Part shown: positions 45,767 to 54,630 of the stretch, piece after piece
Position numbering within the stretch: position 1 is the first letter of the stretch
How the letters are laid out: every line of letters starts with the position of its first letter
From: an uncultured Prevotellaceae bacterium
GTDB taxonomy: Bacteria; Bacteroidota; Bacteroidia; Bacteroidales; Bacteroidaceae
Assembly: GCA_902794405.1 (NCBI GenBank)
Contig: CADBHI010000011.1
Location: forward strand, 1-64,000
DNA length: 64,000 nt
Reading direction: 5' to 3'
The notes under the pieces: model-generated
What the model saw: only the letters and a program-made list of their open reading frames with translations
The model's database searches: none
What the model was told of the DNA's origin: nothing
Translations under genes and position numbers: made by a program

Positions 45767-47614
45767 ATGGAAAGAGAAATAGAAATCAAAGAAATGAGTC
45801 AGGTGGTCGTCCGCTTCTCGGGTGACTCTGGCGACGGCATGCAGCTGGCTGGAAACATCTTTTCTACGGTCAGTGCCACCGTTGGTAACGGCATTTCAAC
45901 ATTCCCAGACTACCCTGCGGACATCCGCGCCCCGCAGGGGTCACTGACGGGTGTGTCAGGTTTTCAGGTACACATCGGCACGGGTAAGGTCTACACCCCT
46001 GGTGATAAGTGCGACGTGCTGGTAGCTATGAATGCCGCTGCGCTGAAGACGCAATATCGCTATGCCAAGCCCGGTGCCACCATTATCATCGACACCGATT
46101 CCTTCGGCCCCAAGGATCTGGAGAAAGCACAGTTCAAGACAGAGGACTACCTCGGTGAGATGGGCATCGACCCCGACCGCGTCATTCAGTGCCCATTGAC
46201 CACGATGGTGAAGGACTGTCTGGCTGATACTGGCATGGACAACAAGGCCATCTTGAAGTGTCGCAACATGTTTGCCCTTGGCCTTGTATGCTGGCTCTTC
46301 GACCGCGACCTGAACCTCGTGGCCAATTTCCTGAAAGAAAAATTCGCCAAGAAGCCCGCCATCGCAGAGAATAACATCAAGGTGGTGCAGGCCGGCTACG
46401 ACTACGGTCATAACACTCACTCCAGTGCTGTCAATGTCTATCGCATCGAGTCGAAGGAGAAGGTGCCCGGACGCTATATGGACATTACGGGTAACAAGGC
46501 CACTGCTTACGGCTTCATTGCCGCAGCTGAGAAGGCCGGACTCCGCCTCTATCTGGGTAGCTATCCTATCACTCCTGCCACCGACGTGCTTCACGAACTG
46601 TCGAAGCACAAGTCATGCGGTGTCATCACCGTACAGTGTGAGGATGAGATCAGTGGTTGTGCCTCCGCCCTCGGCGCCTCGTTTGCTGGCACTCTCGGCG
46701 TAACCTCTACCTCAGGCCCCGGTATCTGTCTGAAGTCTGAGGCGATGAACCTCGCCGTGATTATGGAGCTGCCCCTCGTAGTACTCGATGTACAGCGTGG
46801 CGGTCCTGCCACAGGTCTGCCCACGAAGTCGGAACAAACCGACCTGCTGCAGGTGCTCTTCGGCCGTAACGGTGAGAGTCCCATGCCGGTGATGGCTGCC
46901 ACCAGTCCTGCCGACTGTTTCGATGCCGCCTATCAGGCCTGTAAGATAGCCTTAGAGCACATGACGCCCGTCGTACTGCTCACCGATGCCTACGTAGCCA
47001 ACGGTTCTGGTGCCTTCAAGCTCCCTGACATCACAAAGCTTGACGCCATCAATCCTCCCTACGTTCCTGAGGAGCTGAAAGGTAAGTGGACGCCCTACAT
47101 GCGTGCCGAAAACGGCACTCGCTACTGGGCTGTGCCCGGTCGTGAGGGCTTTGCCCACATCCTTGGCGGACTGGAGAAGGACTCTGAGACGGGTGCCATC
47201 TCGACGAATCCTGAGAATCACGACCTGATGACGCGCCTGCGCCAGCAGAAGATAGATAATATCCAGGTGCCCGACCTTGAGGTGGACGGCGATGCTGACA
47301 GTGCCGACCTGCTCATCGTTGGCTTTGGCTCTACCTATGGGCACCTGCACTCGGCTATGGACGAATTGCGTGCAGCAGGTAAAAAAGTTGCCCTTGCACA
47401 CTTCAAGTACTTGAACCCGCTGCCGAAGAACACGGCTGAGGTGCTCTCTAAATACAACAAGGTAGTAGTGGCAGAGCAGAACATGGGTCAGCTTGCTGCT
47501 TACCTCCGCATGAAGGTCGACAACTTCGTGCCCTACCAGTTCAACCAGGTGAAAGGCCAGCCTTTCGTAGTAGAAGAGTTAGTCAACGCATTCGAGGACA
47601 TTTTAAAGAAGTAA
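45767..47614 (+). CDS. korA: 2-oxoacid:ferredoxin oxidoreductase alpha subunit (gamma-alpha fusion)
   Basis: A 615-residue protein. Residues about 10-195 are the gamma domain (VVVRFSGDSGDGMQLAGNIF, FPDYPADIRAPQGSLTGVSG); the rest is the alpha part with YLGSYPITPATDVLHEL and TSTSGPGICLKSEAMNL, and a transketolase C-like end (IVGFGSTYGHLHSAM). With KorB it oxidises 2-oxoglutarate to succinyl-CoA, or runs in reverse, with ferredoxin as electron carrier. The gamma-alpha fusion is typical of Bacteroidetes. Four bases separate it from korB. Confidence 0.9.
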   Translation: MEREIEIKEMSQVVVRFSGDSGDGMQLAGNIFSTVSATVGNGISTFPDYPADIRAPQGSLTGVSGFQVHIGTGKVYTPGDKCDVLVAMNAAALKTQYRYAKPGATIIIDTDSFGPKDLEKAQFKTEDYLGEMGIDPDRVIQCPLTTMVKDCLADTGMDNKAILKCRNMFALGLVCWLFDRDLNLVANFLKEKFAKKPAIAENNIKVVQAGYDYGHNTHSSAVNVYRIESKEKVPGRYMDITGNKATAYGFIAAAEKAGLRLYLGSYPITPATDVLHELSKHKSCGVITVQCEDEISGCASALGASFAGTLGVTSTSGPGICLKSEAMNLAVIMELPLVVLDVQRGGPATGLPTKSEQTDLLQVLFGRNGESPMPVMAATSPADCFDAAYQACKIALEHMTPVVLLTDAYVANGSGAFKLPDITKLDAINPPYVPEELKGKWTPYMRAENGTRYWAVPGREGFAHILGGLEKDSETGAISTNPENHDLMTRLRQQKIDNIQVPDLEVDGDADSADLLIVGFGSTYGHLHSAMDELRAAGKKVALAHFKYLNPLPKNTAEVLSKYNKVVVAEQNMGQLAAYLRMKVDNFVPYQFNQVKGQPFVVEELVNAFEDILKK

Positions 47615-47618
47615 AGCT

Positions 47619-48626
47619 ATGAGTACATATACAGCACAAGATTTCAAGAAAGGACAGCCCCGTTGGTGTCCGGGTTGCGGTGACCACTTCTTCCTGGCTT
47701 CACTGCACAAAGCAATGGCAGAGATCGGCGTTGCTCCTGAGAATGTAGCCGTCATCAGCGGTATCGGCTGCTCCAGTCGTCTGCCCCACTATATGGCTAC
47801 CTACGGCATGAACACCATCCACGGACGTGCCGCTGCCATCGCTACAGGCGCCAAGGTGGCTAACCCCAACCTCACCGTCTGGCAGGTGTCAGGCGACGGC
47901 GACGGACTGGCCATCGGCGGTAACCACTTCATCCATGCCAACCGTCGTAACATCGACCTGAACATGATCCTCCTGAACAACCGCATCTACGGGTTGACGA
48001 AGGGTCAGTACAGCCCCACCTCTCCTCGTGGTTTCGTCTCGAAGTCCAGCCCTTATGGCACAGTAGAGGACCCATTCCGCCCCGCAGAACTCTGCTTCGG
48101 AGCCCGCGGACACTTCTTCGCCCGTTGCGTGGCGACTGACGCTAAGGGAACGGTGGAGGTGCTGAAGGCCGCTTATGAGCACAAGGGTGCCTCGGTGACG
48201 GAGGTATTGCAGAACTGCGTCATCTTCAACGACCACTGCCACGACATCGTCTATAACAACGAAGGCCGCAAGAAGAACGCCATCTACGTGCGCCACGGCG
48301 AGAAGCTCGTCTTCGGCGAGAACTCGGAGTTCGGACTGGTGCAGCAGGGCTTCGGCCTGAAGGTGGTGGAGATCGGCAAGGATAGTTACACCCTCGATGA
48401 CGTACTCGTGCATGATGCCCACTGCGAGGACAACACCCTGCAGTTGAAACTCGCCATGATGACGCTGGAGGATGGCTTCCCCATCGCCCTCGGCGTGATC
48501 CGCGACGTAGAGGCCCCCACCTACAATGAGGCTGTGCACGCACAACTCGCTGAAGTCAGTGCCCAGAAGAAGTACCACAACTTTGCGGAATTGTTAGAGA
48601 CAAACGACACGTGGGTCGTAAAGTGA
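47619..48626 (+). CDS. korB: 2-oxoacid:ferredoxin oxidoreductase beta subunit
   Basis: A 335-residue thiamine-diphosphate subunit. [17 protein letters not shown] carries the cluster-binding CxxC start, [14 protein letters not shown] the substrate loop, and [20 protein letters not shown] with [17 protein letters not shown] the ThDP-Mg site. No ferredoxin gene adjoins. 2-oxoglutarate is the most likely substrate by the two-subunit form; pyruvate or branched-chain oxoacids cannot be excluded. Confidence 0.9.
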   Translation: MSTYTAQDFKKGQPRWCPGCGDHFFLASLHKAMAEIGVAPENVAVISGIGCSSRLPHYMATYGMNTIHGRAAAIATGAKVANPNLTVWQVSGDGDGLAIGGNHFIHANRRNIDLNMILLNNRIYGLTKGQYSPTSPRGFVSKSSPYGTVEDPFRPAELCFGARGHFFARCVATDAKGTVEVLKAAYEHKGASVTEVLQNCVIFNDHCHDIVYNNEGRKKNAIYVRHGEKLVFGENSEFGLVQQGFGLKVVEIGKDSYTLDDVLVHDAHCEDNTLQLKLAMMTLEDGFPIALGVIRDVEAPTYNEAVHAQLAEVSAQKKYHNFAELLETNDTWVVK

Positions 48627-48675
48627 AAAAATTCTTTTTTCTATTCACTGCAAGTTTCTTAAATATAACTGGGAA

Positions 48676-49653
48676 ATGAGTAAAATCAAGACTATCGGCA
48701 TTCTGACATCGGGTGGTGATTCTCCTGGAATGAATGCAGCTATACGCGCAGTAACGCGTGCAGGTATTTACAATGGGTTCAATATTAAGGGTATATACAG
48801 AGGCTACGATGGTCTCATCAAAGGTGAGGTAAAATCCTTCTCCACGGAGGATGTCAGTGGTATCATCACCAGGGGCGGCACCATCTTAAAAACTGCTCGA
48901 AGCAAAGATTTTATGACGCCAGAAGGTATGCAGAAAGCATATGAGACCTGCCAGAAGGAGGAGATAGACACCCTTGTGGTAATTGGTGGCAATGGCTCAC
49001 TCACTGGTGCCCGCAACTTCGGTATGGAGTTCGACTTTCCTGTCATCGGTCTGCCCGGCACCATTGATAACGACCTTTACGGTACTGATTCTACCATCGG
49101 ATACGATACCACGATGAATACCATTATGGAATGTGTAGACCGTATCCGCGACACGGCTAACTCGCATGAGCGAATATTCTTTATCGAGGTGATGGGCCGC
49201 GATGCGGGTTTTCTTGCACAGAATTGCGCTATTGCCTGTGGTGCAGAGGCCGCTATCGTTCCTGAGGAAGCGACAGACGTAGACCAGTTGGCACAGTTCA
49301 TGGAACGTGGTATCCGTAAATCGAAGAAATCCTGTATTGTCATTGTATCGGAAAGTCCAAAATGCGGTGCCCTGTTCTATGCTGACCGTGTGAAGAAAGA
49401 GTTTCCTGAATTTGATGTGCGTGTATCTATCCTCGGTCATCTTCAACGTGGTGGCACACCATCGGCCCGTGATAGAATTCTAGCATCGACTACAGGTGTC
49501 GGTGCTATTGAAGCTATCAAGCAAGGCCAGCGTAATGTTATGGTGGGAGTCCGCAACAATGAGGTCGTCTATGTGCCATTCAGCGAGTGTATCCGTACCG
49601 ACAAACGCTTTGACAAGCACCTCATCACGGTACTCAACGAACTAAGTATCTAA
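48676..49653 (+). CDS. pfkA: 6-phosphofructokinase, ATP-dependent type
   Basis: A 325-residue glycolytic kinase. Blocks: [59 protein letters not shown] and [15 protein letters not shown]. The ATP/PPi-deciding residue is Gly in GGNGS, which argues for ATP; the usual Asp before it is Asn, common in Bacteroidetes but worth noting. It stands between korAB and an amidotransferase and may be part of the same long transcript. Confidence 0.93.
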   Translation: MSKIKTIGILTSGGDSPGMNAAIRAVTRAGIYNGFNIKGIYRGYDGLIKGEVKSFSTEDVSGIITRGGTILKTARSKDFMTPEGMQKAYETCQKEEIDTLVVIGGNGSLTGARNFGMEFDFPVIGLPGTIDNDLYGTDSTIGYDTTMNTIMECVDRIRDTANSHERIFFIEVMGRDAGFLAQNCAIACGAEAAIVPEEATDVDQLAQFMERGIRKSKKSCIVIVSESPKCGALFYADRVKKEFPEFDVRVSILGHLQRGGTPSARDRILASTTGVGAIEAIKQGQRNVMVGVRNNEVVYVPFSECIRTDKRFDKHLITVLNELSI

Positions 49654-49685
49654 GCAATGATAAAGATGCGAATTCACACTTTGTG

Positions 49686-50402
49686 ATGAAAAGACCGAAG
49701 ATTAATATATTGTTATGTGACACATTCCCTGGACTTTTGCCGCCAGAGATTCCCTCATATGCGTCAATGTTCAGGGAAATGTTCCGTGCTGTTGATGGTT
49801 CCTTGGAATTTGAGGTGTTTCCTGTCATGGCGGGTGTCTTACCCAAGGAATTGAAGAAAGACGAATTATATCTGATTTCAGGAAGTAATAGTTCCGCCTA
49901 CGATAGTGACTCTTGGATTCTGGAACTCATGCAGTGGGTAAGAGATGCTGCGTCACTCCATATCAAATTGGCTGGGATATGCTTTGGGCATCAGGTCATA
50001 GCTCAGGCGTTAGGGGGTGAGGTCAAACGCTATGCAGGAGGCTGGGGTATAGGTATTCGTGAATCAGTCATCACAGACGAAATCATGCATTCATATTTCC
50101 CAAATAACCGTCTGCGCCTCTTGTATAATCACCATGACCATGTGACTGTTCTTCCTTCTGATGCCATTGCTATCGCCCACAGTGATTTTTGCTGGTATGA
50201 GGGATTCCGGATAGACCATCATATCCTAACTTTTCAAGGACACCCAGAATTCACGTCAGAATATGAACTTCACTTAATCAGAAACCACGCACAAGAGGAA
50301 GATGAACACGTCAAGAGTGAGGCTGAAAAATCCATTAAGCATTGGAACCATCAAGGTCATGCCGTTGCTCAATTTATTCTTCACTTCTTCAACTTGATAT
50401 AA
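49686..50402 (+). CDS. Class I glutamine amidotransferase-like protein
   Basis: A 238-residue stand-alone GATase1 domain. Nucleophile Cys in AGICFGHQVIAQALGG (about 99), His and Glu in FQGHPEFTSEYE (about 180). Similar free-standing domains hydrolyse gamma-glutamyl bonds, as in gamma-glutamylputrescine or glucosinolate-type metabolism; the synthase partner is not present here. ATG at 49686 preferred over the GTG three bases upstream. Confidence 0.75.
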   Translation: MKRPKINILLCDTFPGLLPPEIPSYASMFREMFRAVDGSLEFEVFPVMAGVLPKELKKDELYLISGSNSSAYDSDSWILELMQWVRDAASLHIKLAGICFGHQVIAQALGGEVKRYAGGWGIGIRESVITDEIMHSYFPNNRLRLLYNHHDHVTVLPSDAIAIAHSDFCWYEGFRIDHHILTFQGHPEFTSEYELHLIRNHAQEEDEHVKSEAEKSIKHWNHQGHAVAQFILHFFNLI

Positions 50403-50468
50403 GCCAAGAAATGCGTATTTCAAGTCTGAAACCAATGCGATTCACTTGACATTCGCCGCTAAAAGCAC

Positions 50469-50477
50469 TACTTTTGC
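50469..50477 (+). promoter_or_regulatory. -7 element before mgsA
   Basis: TACTTTTGC about 70 bp before mgsA, with CTTGACATT at 50446-50454 in the -33 region. It suggests that mgsA is transcribed on its own in addition to any read-through. Confidence 0.45.
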
Positions 50478-50548
50478 AGCGGATAACATACCGAAATGGT
50501 ATTAGATTTAGGTAAAAAGATTGTTTAATTTAGAAGAAAGGATTGACT

Positions 50549-51022
50549 ATGAAAGAGATATTGAACATTGCACTTGTTGCACATGACTCAAGAAAGAATG
50601 AACTGTTGGACTGGGTGAGATTCAATGCTGACCTGTTGTCAAAGCACCATTTATATGCGACAGGCACTACGGGCAGGCTCATTGGTGAACTTGCACTCGG
50701 AACAGAGGAAGAACCGGAATATCCGTTTAAGGACAAGGTGACACGTCTGTTGAGCGGACCACTGGGAGGCGATCAGGAGATAGGTGCCATGTTGGCCGAA
50801 GGTAAGATAGACATGCTGATATTCTTCTGTGACAACCTTGCTGTACAGGGTCATCAGAACGACGTGTCGGCCCTGAGCCGTCTGGCATCGCTCTACAATA
50901 TTGCCTTTGCTACAAACCGTACTACGGCAGACATGCTGCTTACCTCCACCTTGCTTGGAGATGAGTCATACACTCGTATAGATCCTGAGTGCATACAGCA
51001 TTATGCCAACAGGAAATTGTAG
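50549..51022 (+). CDS. mgsA: Methylglyoxal synthase
   Basis: A 157-residue enzyme that turns dihydroxyacetone phosphate into methylglyoxal, a bypass of lower glycolysis. LVAHDSRKNELLDWV (residues 9-23), ATGTTGRLI (phosphate site) and GPLGGDQEIGAMLAEGKID with the catalytic Asp are all present. ATG at 50549 is chosen over the TTG two codons upstream. Lies downstream of pfkA, and is followed by a terminator. Confidence 0.95.
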   Translation: MKEILNIALVAHDSRKNELLDWVRFNADLLSKHHLYATGTTGRLIGELALGTEEEPEYPFKDKVTRLLSGPLGGDQEIGAMLAEGKIDMLIFFCDNLAVQGHQNDVSALSRLASLYNIAFATNRTTADMLLTSTLLGDESYTRIDPECIQHYANRKL

Positions 51023-51045
51023 ATATATCAGGCAAATTATTAAAG

Positions 51046-51081
51046 TACTGCGGCAAATGCCAATTGGTAATTGCCGCAGTA
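51046..51081 (+). terminator. Intrinsic terminator of mgsA
   Basis: TACTGCGGCAA (51046-51056) pairs perfectly with TTGCCGCAGTA (51071-51081), followed by TTTTG. It marks the last sure chromosomal base before the mobilizable element. Confidence 0.75.
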
Positions 51082-51120
51082 TTTTGTTATAAGCTATTGA
51101 ACCACTTTACATTGATCCCT

Positions 51121-52080
51121 TTATAGCCTCGGCCCACGCTTCTTTTTCTTCCGTTGCATCCGTCGGCGGAACTCTTCCTCGGCTGAGTCATAGACGGGAT
51201 TAGTGGTGTCGAATAGACCCAATGACGGAAGACTTATAGATGAATCATTGCGTTCTTGCTGTTTGGAATAAGTCTCTTGTCTTGGCTGCTCCGTCTGGCT
51301 TTGATGCTTTTGGCTGTTGATTGTCCGTTGTTGCCCTTTCTCCGCATTGGAATTCAGTTTAGACATGATTCCTGTGAAAGACAGGCCCCTTCTGATTTGC
51401 GAAGCCTTGAAGGAATAGCCGTCTTTCTTAAAGCGCATGCCCTGTAGGTCTTTCATGTCTTTGCTGCCATTCCGCTTCATGACAAGTTCCACTTCCACAC
51501 CATTCGTTTTGAGGTGATTCACGAATTCTGACCATGACTTGCAGCACAATAATGCAGTACCGACGGCATGGTATATCTCATATTTTGTCTTCTCAGCACC
51601 TCTTAATCGCTCTGTTTTAGTCCGTCCTTTGCCTTTTGAAAAAGTCAGTCCATACTTCCGCTTAAGAAGTTTCGTGACCTGTTCATTCCGCCTAAAATCG
51701 TTCTGGTCAGTGATGGTCTTGCCCTCGTTGTTGATACGATTATAGACCAGATGGCAGTGGGGATTGCCATTGTCGAAGTGGCGCACAAGGAGAAACTGAG
51801 TATCCTTGAAACCCATCAGTTCCATATACTCCCGTACGATCTTCGTCATCATCTCGTCTGTCAGTATGTCCTTGTCCTCTGGCAGAAAACTCAGGGCGAT
51901 ATGTCCTACTGGCTTTGAGATTCGGGGATTCATCTGACGCTGAAACTCAAAACTGTCGATGATGTCCTGTATCGTGGTCAGCAAAACGCCATCGGAGACA
52001 AGGATTTTTGCATCTTCCTTGCCTGTTACATAATGAACGCATCTGCTAAAAGATGCTGCTTTCATGATTTTACCTATCAT
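51121..52080 (-). CDS. Relaxase/mobilization nuclease (MobA/VirD2 family)
   Basis: A 319-residue protein that nicks oriT and pilots the strand. The three-His metal site is in FLLVRHFDNGNPHCHLVYNR (about 100-118), with the N-terminal GKIMKAASFSRCVHYVTGK where the active Tyr lies. The C-terminal 100 residues are basic and Gln-rich (GQQRTINSQKHQSQTEQ) and end in a Lys/Arg cluster. Overlaps mobC by 4 bp. Confidence 0.88.
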   Translation of the reverse strand: MIGKIMKAASFSRCVHYVTGKEDAKILVSDGVLLTTIQDIIDSFEFQRQMNPRISKPVGHIALSFLPEDKDILTDEMMTKIVREYMELMGFKDTQFLLVRHFDNGNPHCHLVYNRINNEGKTITDQNDFRRNEQVTKLLKRKYGLTFSKGKGRTKTERLRGAEKTKYEIYHAVGTALLCCKSWSEFVNHLKTNGVEVELVMKRNGSKDMKDLQGMRFKKDGYSFKASQIRRGLSFTGIMSKLNSNAEKGQQRTINSQKHQSQTEQPRQETYSKQQERNDSSISLPSLGLFDTTNPVYDSAEEEFRRRMQRKKKKRGPRL

Positions 52081-52463
52081 TTTTTCTTTTGGTTGGTGCC
52101 TTGTTTGTATTCTCTTATCACACTCGTTATCTCTCCAAGCAGTCTGTCTATTGGCGAGTATAGGTAGATGATGCTGTCCTGATGAGCCATTTTCGTCAGT
52201 TGGTTGAGGTTGTTTGCCATGCCTACCAGTGTACGATACTCCTTCAAATCTGCCTCAGTACGGGGCTGCACGACCTCGGACTGCAAGGCAGATTCTCGGA
52301 TGTACTCTGCCAATCGCCTGTTCGCCTTACGGCTCTTTGTCCTCAATGTCTCGTAGTCAATTTTTGAGAACTTGACTGTGACGGCCTTTGACAGCCGTCT
52401 TGCATCGGCAACGGTCGGTCTGCCTTTCGATTTCTTCTTGTCTTGATTCCTTGTTGCTATCAT
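52077..52463 (-). CDS. mobC: MobC family relaxosome accessory protein
   Basis: A 128-residue basic protein: N-terminal ribbon-helix-helix part (GRPTVADARRLSKAVTVKF, SKIDYETLRTKSRK) and the MobC core (VGMANNLNQLTKMAHQ). It bends oriT so that the relaxase can nick. I take the ATG at 52463 (MIATRNQDKKKSKG); the 38-codon upstream extension runs into the oriT hairpin region and is not MobC-like. Confidence 0.82.
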   Translation of the reverse strand: MIATRNQDKKKSKGRPTVADARRLSKAVTVKFSKIDYETLRTKSRKANRRLAEYIRESALQSEVVQPRTEADLKEYRTLVGMANNLNQLTKMAHQDSIIYLYSPIDRLLGEITSVIREYKQGTNQKKK

Positions 52464-52476
52464 AACTCCAGTGTAT

Positions 52477-52592
52477 TCACTATAGTGACTGTACCCACAG
52501 AATCTGCGACCAATGGGGAGCGGATTCCCTCGCAACGGTGAGTGCGAGCGAGGTCGTTTTCGGGATGCCGAAAACATAACCTCGCCGCACTC
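52477..52592. other. oriT: Probable oriT: palindrome and long hairpin
   Basis: TCACTATAGTGA (52477-52488) is a perfect 12-bp palindrome. At 52540-52592 GAGTGCG-a-GCGAGGT-c-GTTTTCGG pairs with CCGAAAAC-ata... ACCTCGC-CGCACTC around a GATG loop, giving about 22 pairs with small bulges. It lies directly upstream of mobC and the relaxase gene, where Bacteroides mobilizable elements have oriT. The nick site cannot be read off. Confidence 0.55.
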
Positions 52593-52669
52593 ATACGAAG
52601 TATCCAGACGTTTGTGCCACCTTCGGTGTCAAACCCATTATGTGCAGCCGCAGACTCCGTGCTTATCGC

Positions 52670-53341
52670 TTACAATTTATACCATTCCTTCATTTCGTCG
52701 CCATACGTTATCAGGTGGTGCCTGACCATGTTCTCAACTATGCCTGATGCGCTCATACGCTTGCCTCCTAACCGACGTGTTATCTTATCCAGTTCGTCAC
52801 GAAGGGAGGCACTGATGAACACGGGCATACGATTCTCTATCTTGGGAACCGGAAGATAGACAGAGCGGTATTCCTCGAATGAGAGCCTACGCTGCTTGCT
52901 ACTCACCCGACGCATGGGTGGCTGTTTGTCATCATTCCCGTCAGGAAGAGGAACAGACTCTATTGGCATCGATGGAGCATCAGAGGTTTCCGATAGTGGG
53001 ATAGGAGCAGAAGACTCAGCCGCCACCTCGGCTACATGTTCCTCAACTGTAGTGAACTCAGCGTTGTCTTCCTGCATCGGTTCCATAGACGTAGCTCCAG
53101 TGACTGTACTTGGTGGAGTCGCTGCACTTGAATCAGTGGATACAATGGCTTCAGTCTTTTGGGGCTGTTCTTCCTGTTGTGGTTCCTGCTGATTACTGTC
53201 AGTCATGGCGTACACAAGTGGATAACGTTCTTCCATACTTCTTCTCGATAGGCTTCTGTCACTTCTCGCTTCCTGGAACCACTCAGTTACTTTCTTTTTT
53301 TGTTCCTCACTCATTTTTTCTGCTTTTACTTTCTTTTCCAT
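52670..53341 (-). CDS. DUF3408-type mobilization accessory protein
   Basis: A 223-residue protein. The N-terminus is charged (MEKKVKAEKMSEEQKKKVTEW), residues about 50-150 are a low-complexity Glu/Ser/Pro/Thr linker, and the last 70 residues are a ribbon-helix-helix-like DUF3408 domain (RRLSFEEYRSVYLPVPK, FISASLRDELDKITRRLGGK, SGIVENMVRHHL). Such proteins go with transfer regions of Bacteroides elements and probably bind oriT. A TACCTTTGG box (53402-53410, minus strand) stands about 60 bp upstream. Confidence 0.75.
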   Translation of the reverse strand: MEKKVKAEKMSEEQKKKVTEWFQEARSDRSLSRRSMEERYPLVYAMTDSNQQEPQQEEQPQKTEAIVSTDSSAATPPSTVTGATSMEPMQEDNAEFTTVEEHVAEVAAESSAPIPLSETSDAPSMPIESVPLPDGNDDKQPPMRRVSSKQRRLSFEEYRSVYLPVPKIENRMPVFISASLRDELDKITRRLGGKRMSASGIVENMVRHHLITYGDEMKEWYKL

Positions 53342-53676
53342 TTAACTCTGGTTTAATCGTTATACTGTGGCCAAAGCTGTCGCTACTGACCGTTTTTCGG
53401 GCCAAAGGTAAGGTGATTGGAATAATCTTCCAAGCGTTTGGGCTTTCCTGCGCCATTCTTCATAGGATGTGGACGAGGGGGCTAATTTTCAGTTTTTGTT
53501 TCCCTATTTTGCTAAGTGGATTTAGTGGATGGAGTGTAACAAGTAGCTGCATTGTAGTGAGTGTACACATTGGCTACAGTGGAATCATTGTAGCCATTAT
53601 AATAATAAGGTATAGGCTGCAGGTTGTTAGTTGGTAACAACGTCCGTCCCTTAGTTCGTCCGTTAGTCCATCCGTC

Positions 53677-53776
53677 CGTTGCAACGTTGGTATGTTCTAA
53701 CATTGGTACGTAAGTACGTTGCAACGTAGGTATGTACGTCGGTTGGTACGGTGGTACGTTACAAGTTGTACGCCTG
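53677..53776. repeat. Tandem 20-bp repeats with palindromic cores
   Basis: Five 20-bp units start at 53677, 53697, 53717, 53737 and 53757. Units 1 (CGTTGCAACGTTGGTATGTT) and 3 (CGTTGCAACGTAGGTATGTA) agree in 18 of 20 bases, so there is also a 40-bp order. Around unit 3 TACGTTGCAACGTA is a perfect 14-bp palindrome. The block looks like a row of operator sites or direct repeats for a DNA-binding protein of the element. Upstream 53640-53676 has shorter CGTCCGT repeats. Confidence 0.7.
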
Positions 53777-53820
53777 AAAGTTTTCAGATTAATGTAAGTT
53801 ACATACGCAATGCGCAGATT

Positions 53821-53861
53821 CTGGCTCCCGTGGCACCCTTTATAGCGGCCACGGGAGCCAG
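53821..53861. repeat. Perfect 14-bp inverted repeat
   Basis: CTGGCTCCCGTGGC (53821-53834) and GCCACGGGAGCCAG (53848-53861), 13-base loop. No T-run on either side, so a protein site or RNA stem rather than a plain terminator. The gap 53342-54630 has no gene; it holds this stem, the 20-bp repeats, a second stem TGTCACCG/CGGTGACA (54043-54073), several -7 boxes (54006, 54111, 54225, 54563) and the hairpin array. Confidence 0.7.
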
Positions 53862-54086
53862 TTGGCCTGAAAAATTTGGCGGGAACATCAGGATTGTGTA
53901 ATTTCGCATCGGATTTGAGTCAATAGATTGCGCAGAATGCATAGTTTTAGAGCGCAAATCAGGGCAAGTTGCTTCACGGCATGCTCATGATACGTGAGAG
54001 AAGCATATCTTTGCACTGGATTTGATAGACTGCTGTCGCCAATGTCACCGTTTTGGTGGGACATTCGGTGACAGTTGCATTGAAAA

Positions 54087-54119
54087 TTTGGTCTGCCTAG
54101 ATTCTAATCGTACCTTCGC
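54087..54119 (+). promoter_or_regulatory. Promoter-like site in the element's noncoding region
   Basis: TTTG (54087-54090), 20-bp spacer and TACCTTCGC (54111-54119). One base off the -7 consensus. It reads towards the hairpin array. Confidence 0.4.
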
Positions 54120-54224
54120 GGAGGCAAATGGTTAGAGACAGGATTGATGGCCGAAAGGTTAAAGGCCTGTTAAATGTGGGCACAACCTACTAGTAAGTTG
54201 CGAACATAGTCAAACAGGAAAGAC

Positions 54225-54233
54225 TACCTTTGC
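54225..54233 (+). promoter_or_regulatory. -7 element directly before the hairpin array
   Basis: TACCTTTGC; transcription from it would begin at about 54239-54241, at the first base of the array. No TTTG at the best -33 distance. Confidence 0.45.
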
Positions 54234-54239
54234 CAACAA

Positions 54240-54480
54240 AACGGGCAAGTGCTTGCACAATGCCACAATAGGGGGTAGCCTAATGCCCCCTTAATCGGGA
54301 AAATGCCGCAATAGGGGTAGCCTACTACCCGCTTTGCGGGGCAATGCCACAATTGTGGTAGCCTAATACTACCTTGACGGTAGATTGCCACAATTGTGCA
54401 TAGCTTAATATGCAGTCTGGGGTCTGATGCCCCACAGCACTGCATCGTCCGCACTTAAAATGAGCAAGCTCAGCGGACAT
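54240..54480 (+). ncRNA. Array of four 41-43-bp hairpin repeats with covarying stems
   Basis: Each unit opens with AATGCCACAAT or a close variant (54259, 54302, 54343, 54384), then a stem with a kept loop G-C-C/T-TAA. The stems differ but still pair: AGGGGG/CCCCCT, GGGTA/TACCC, GGTAG/CTACC, TGCATA/TATGCA. In the first three units a third strand after the stem (CGGG, GCGGG, GGTAG) could compete for the same partner. Two further hairpins close the region: TGGGG/CCCCA (54418-54434) and GTCCGC/GCGGAC with TGAGC/GCTCA inside (54447-54478). Compensating changes mean selection for folding, as RNA or single-stranded DNA. No class I know fits. Confidence 0.55.
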
Positions 54481-54562
54481 TAGGTTAAGGCTTTAAGAAG
54501 TTCGTGAAACGTTAAAAACAGAAACGGTTTTTACAGAGGAGTCCCAAATGGTACATTTGCCG

Positions 54563-54571
54563 TACCTTTGC
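54563..54571 (+). promoter_or_regulatory. -7 element before the first HTH gene
   Basis: TACCTTTGC, 59 bp before the ATG at 54631. Confidence 0.5.
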
Positions 54572-54630
54572 CGACGATTCGGAATGGAGCCGGATAAACT
54601 GGAATTATAAACTAAATAAATAGCGTACAT

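Noticed and set aside
39652..51022. Calling amt-korAB-pfkA-mgsA mobile cargo outright
   Set aside because: Codon and base use resemble leuS and other core genes and the functions are housekeeping; the split methylase suggests it, but a separate rearrangement explains it equally well, so it is kept as a hypothesis only.
54384..54480. Integron attC-like site
   Set aside because: The stems lack the R'/R'' core GTTRRRY pairs and there is no IntI-type integrase; the recombinases are CTnDOT-like.
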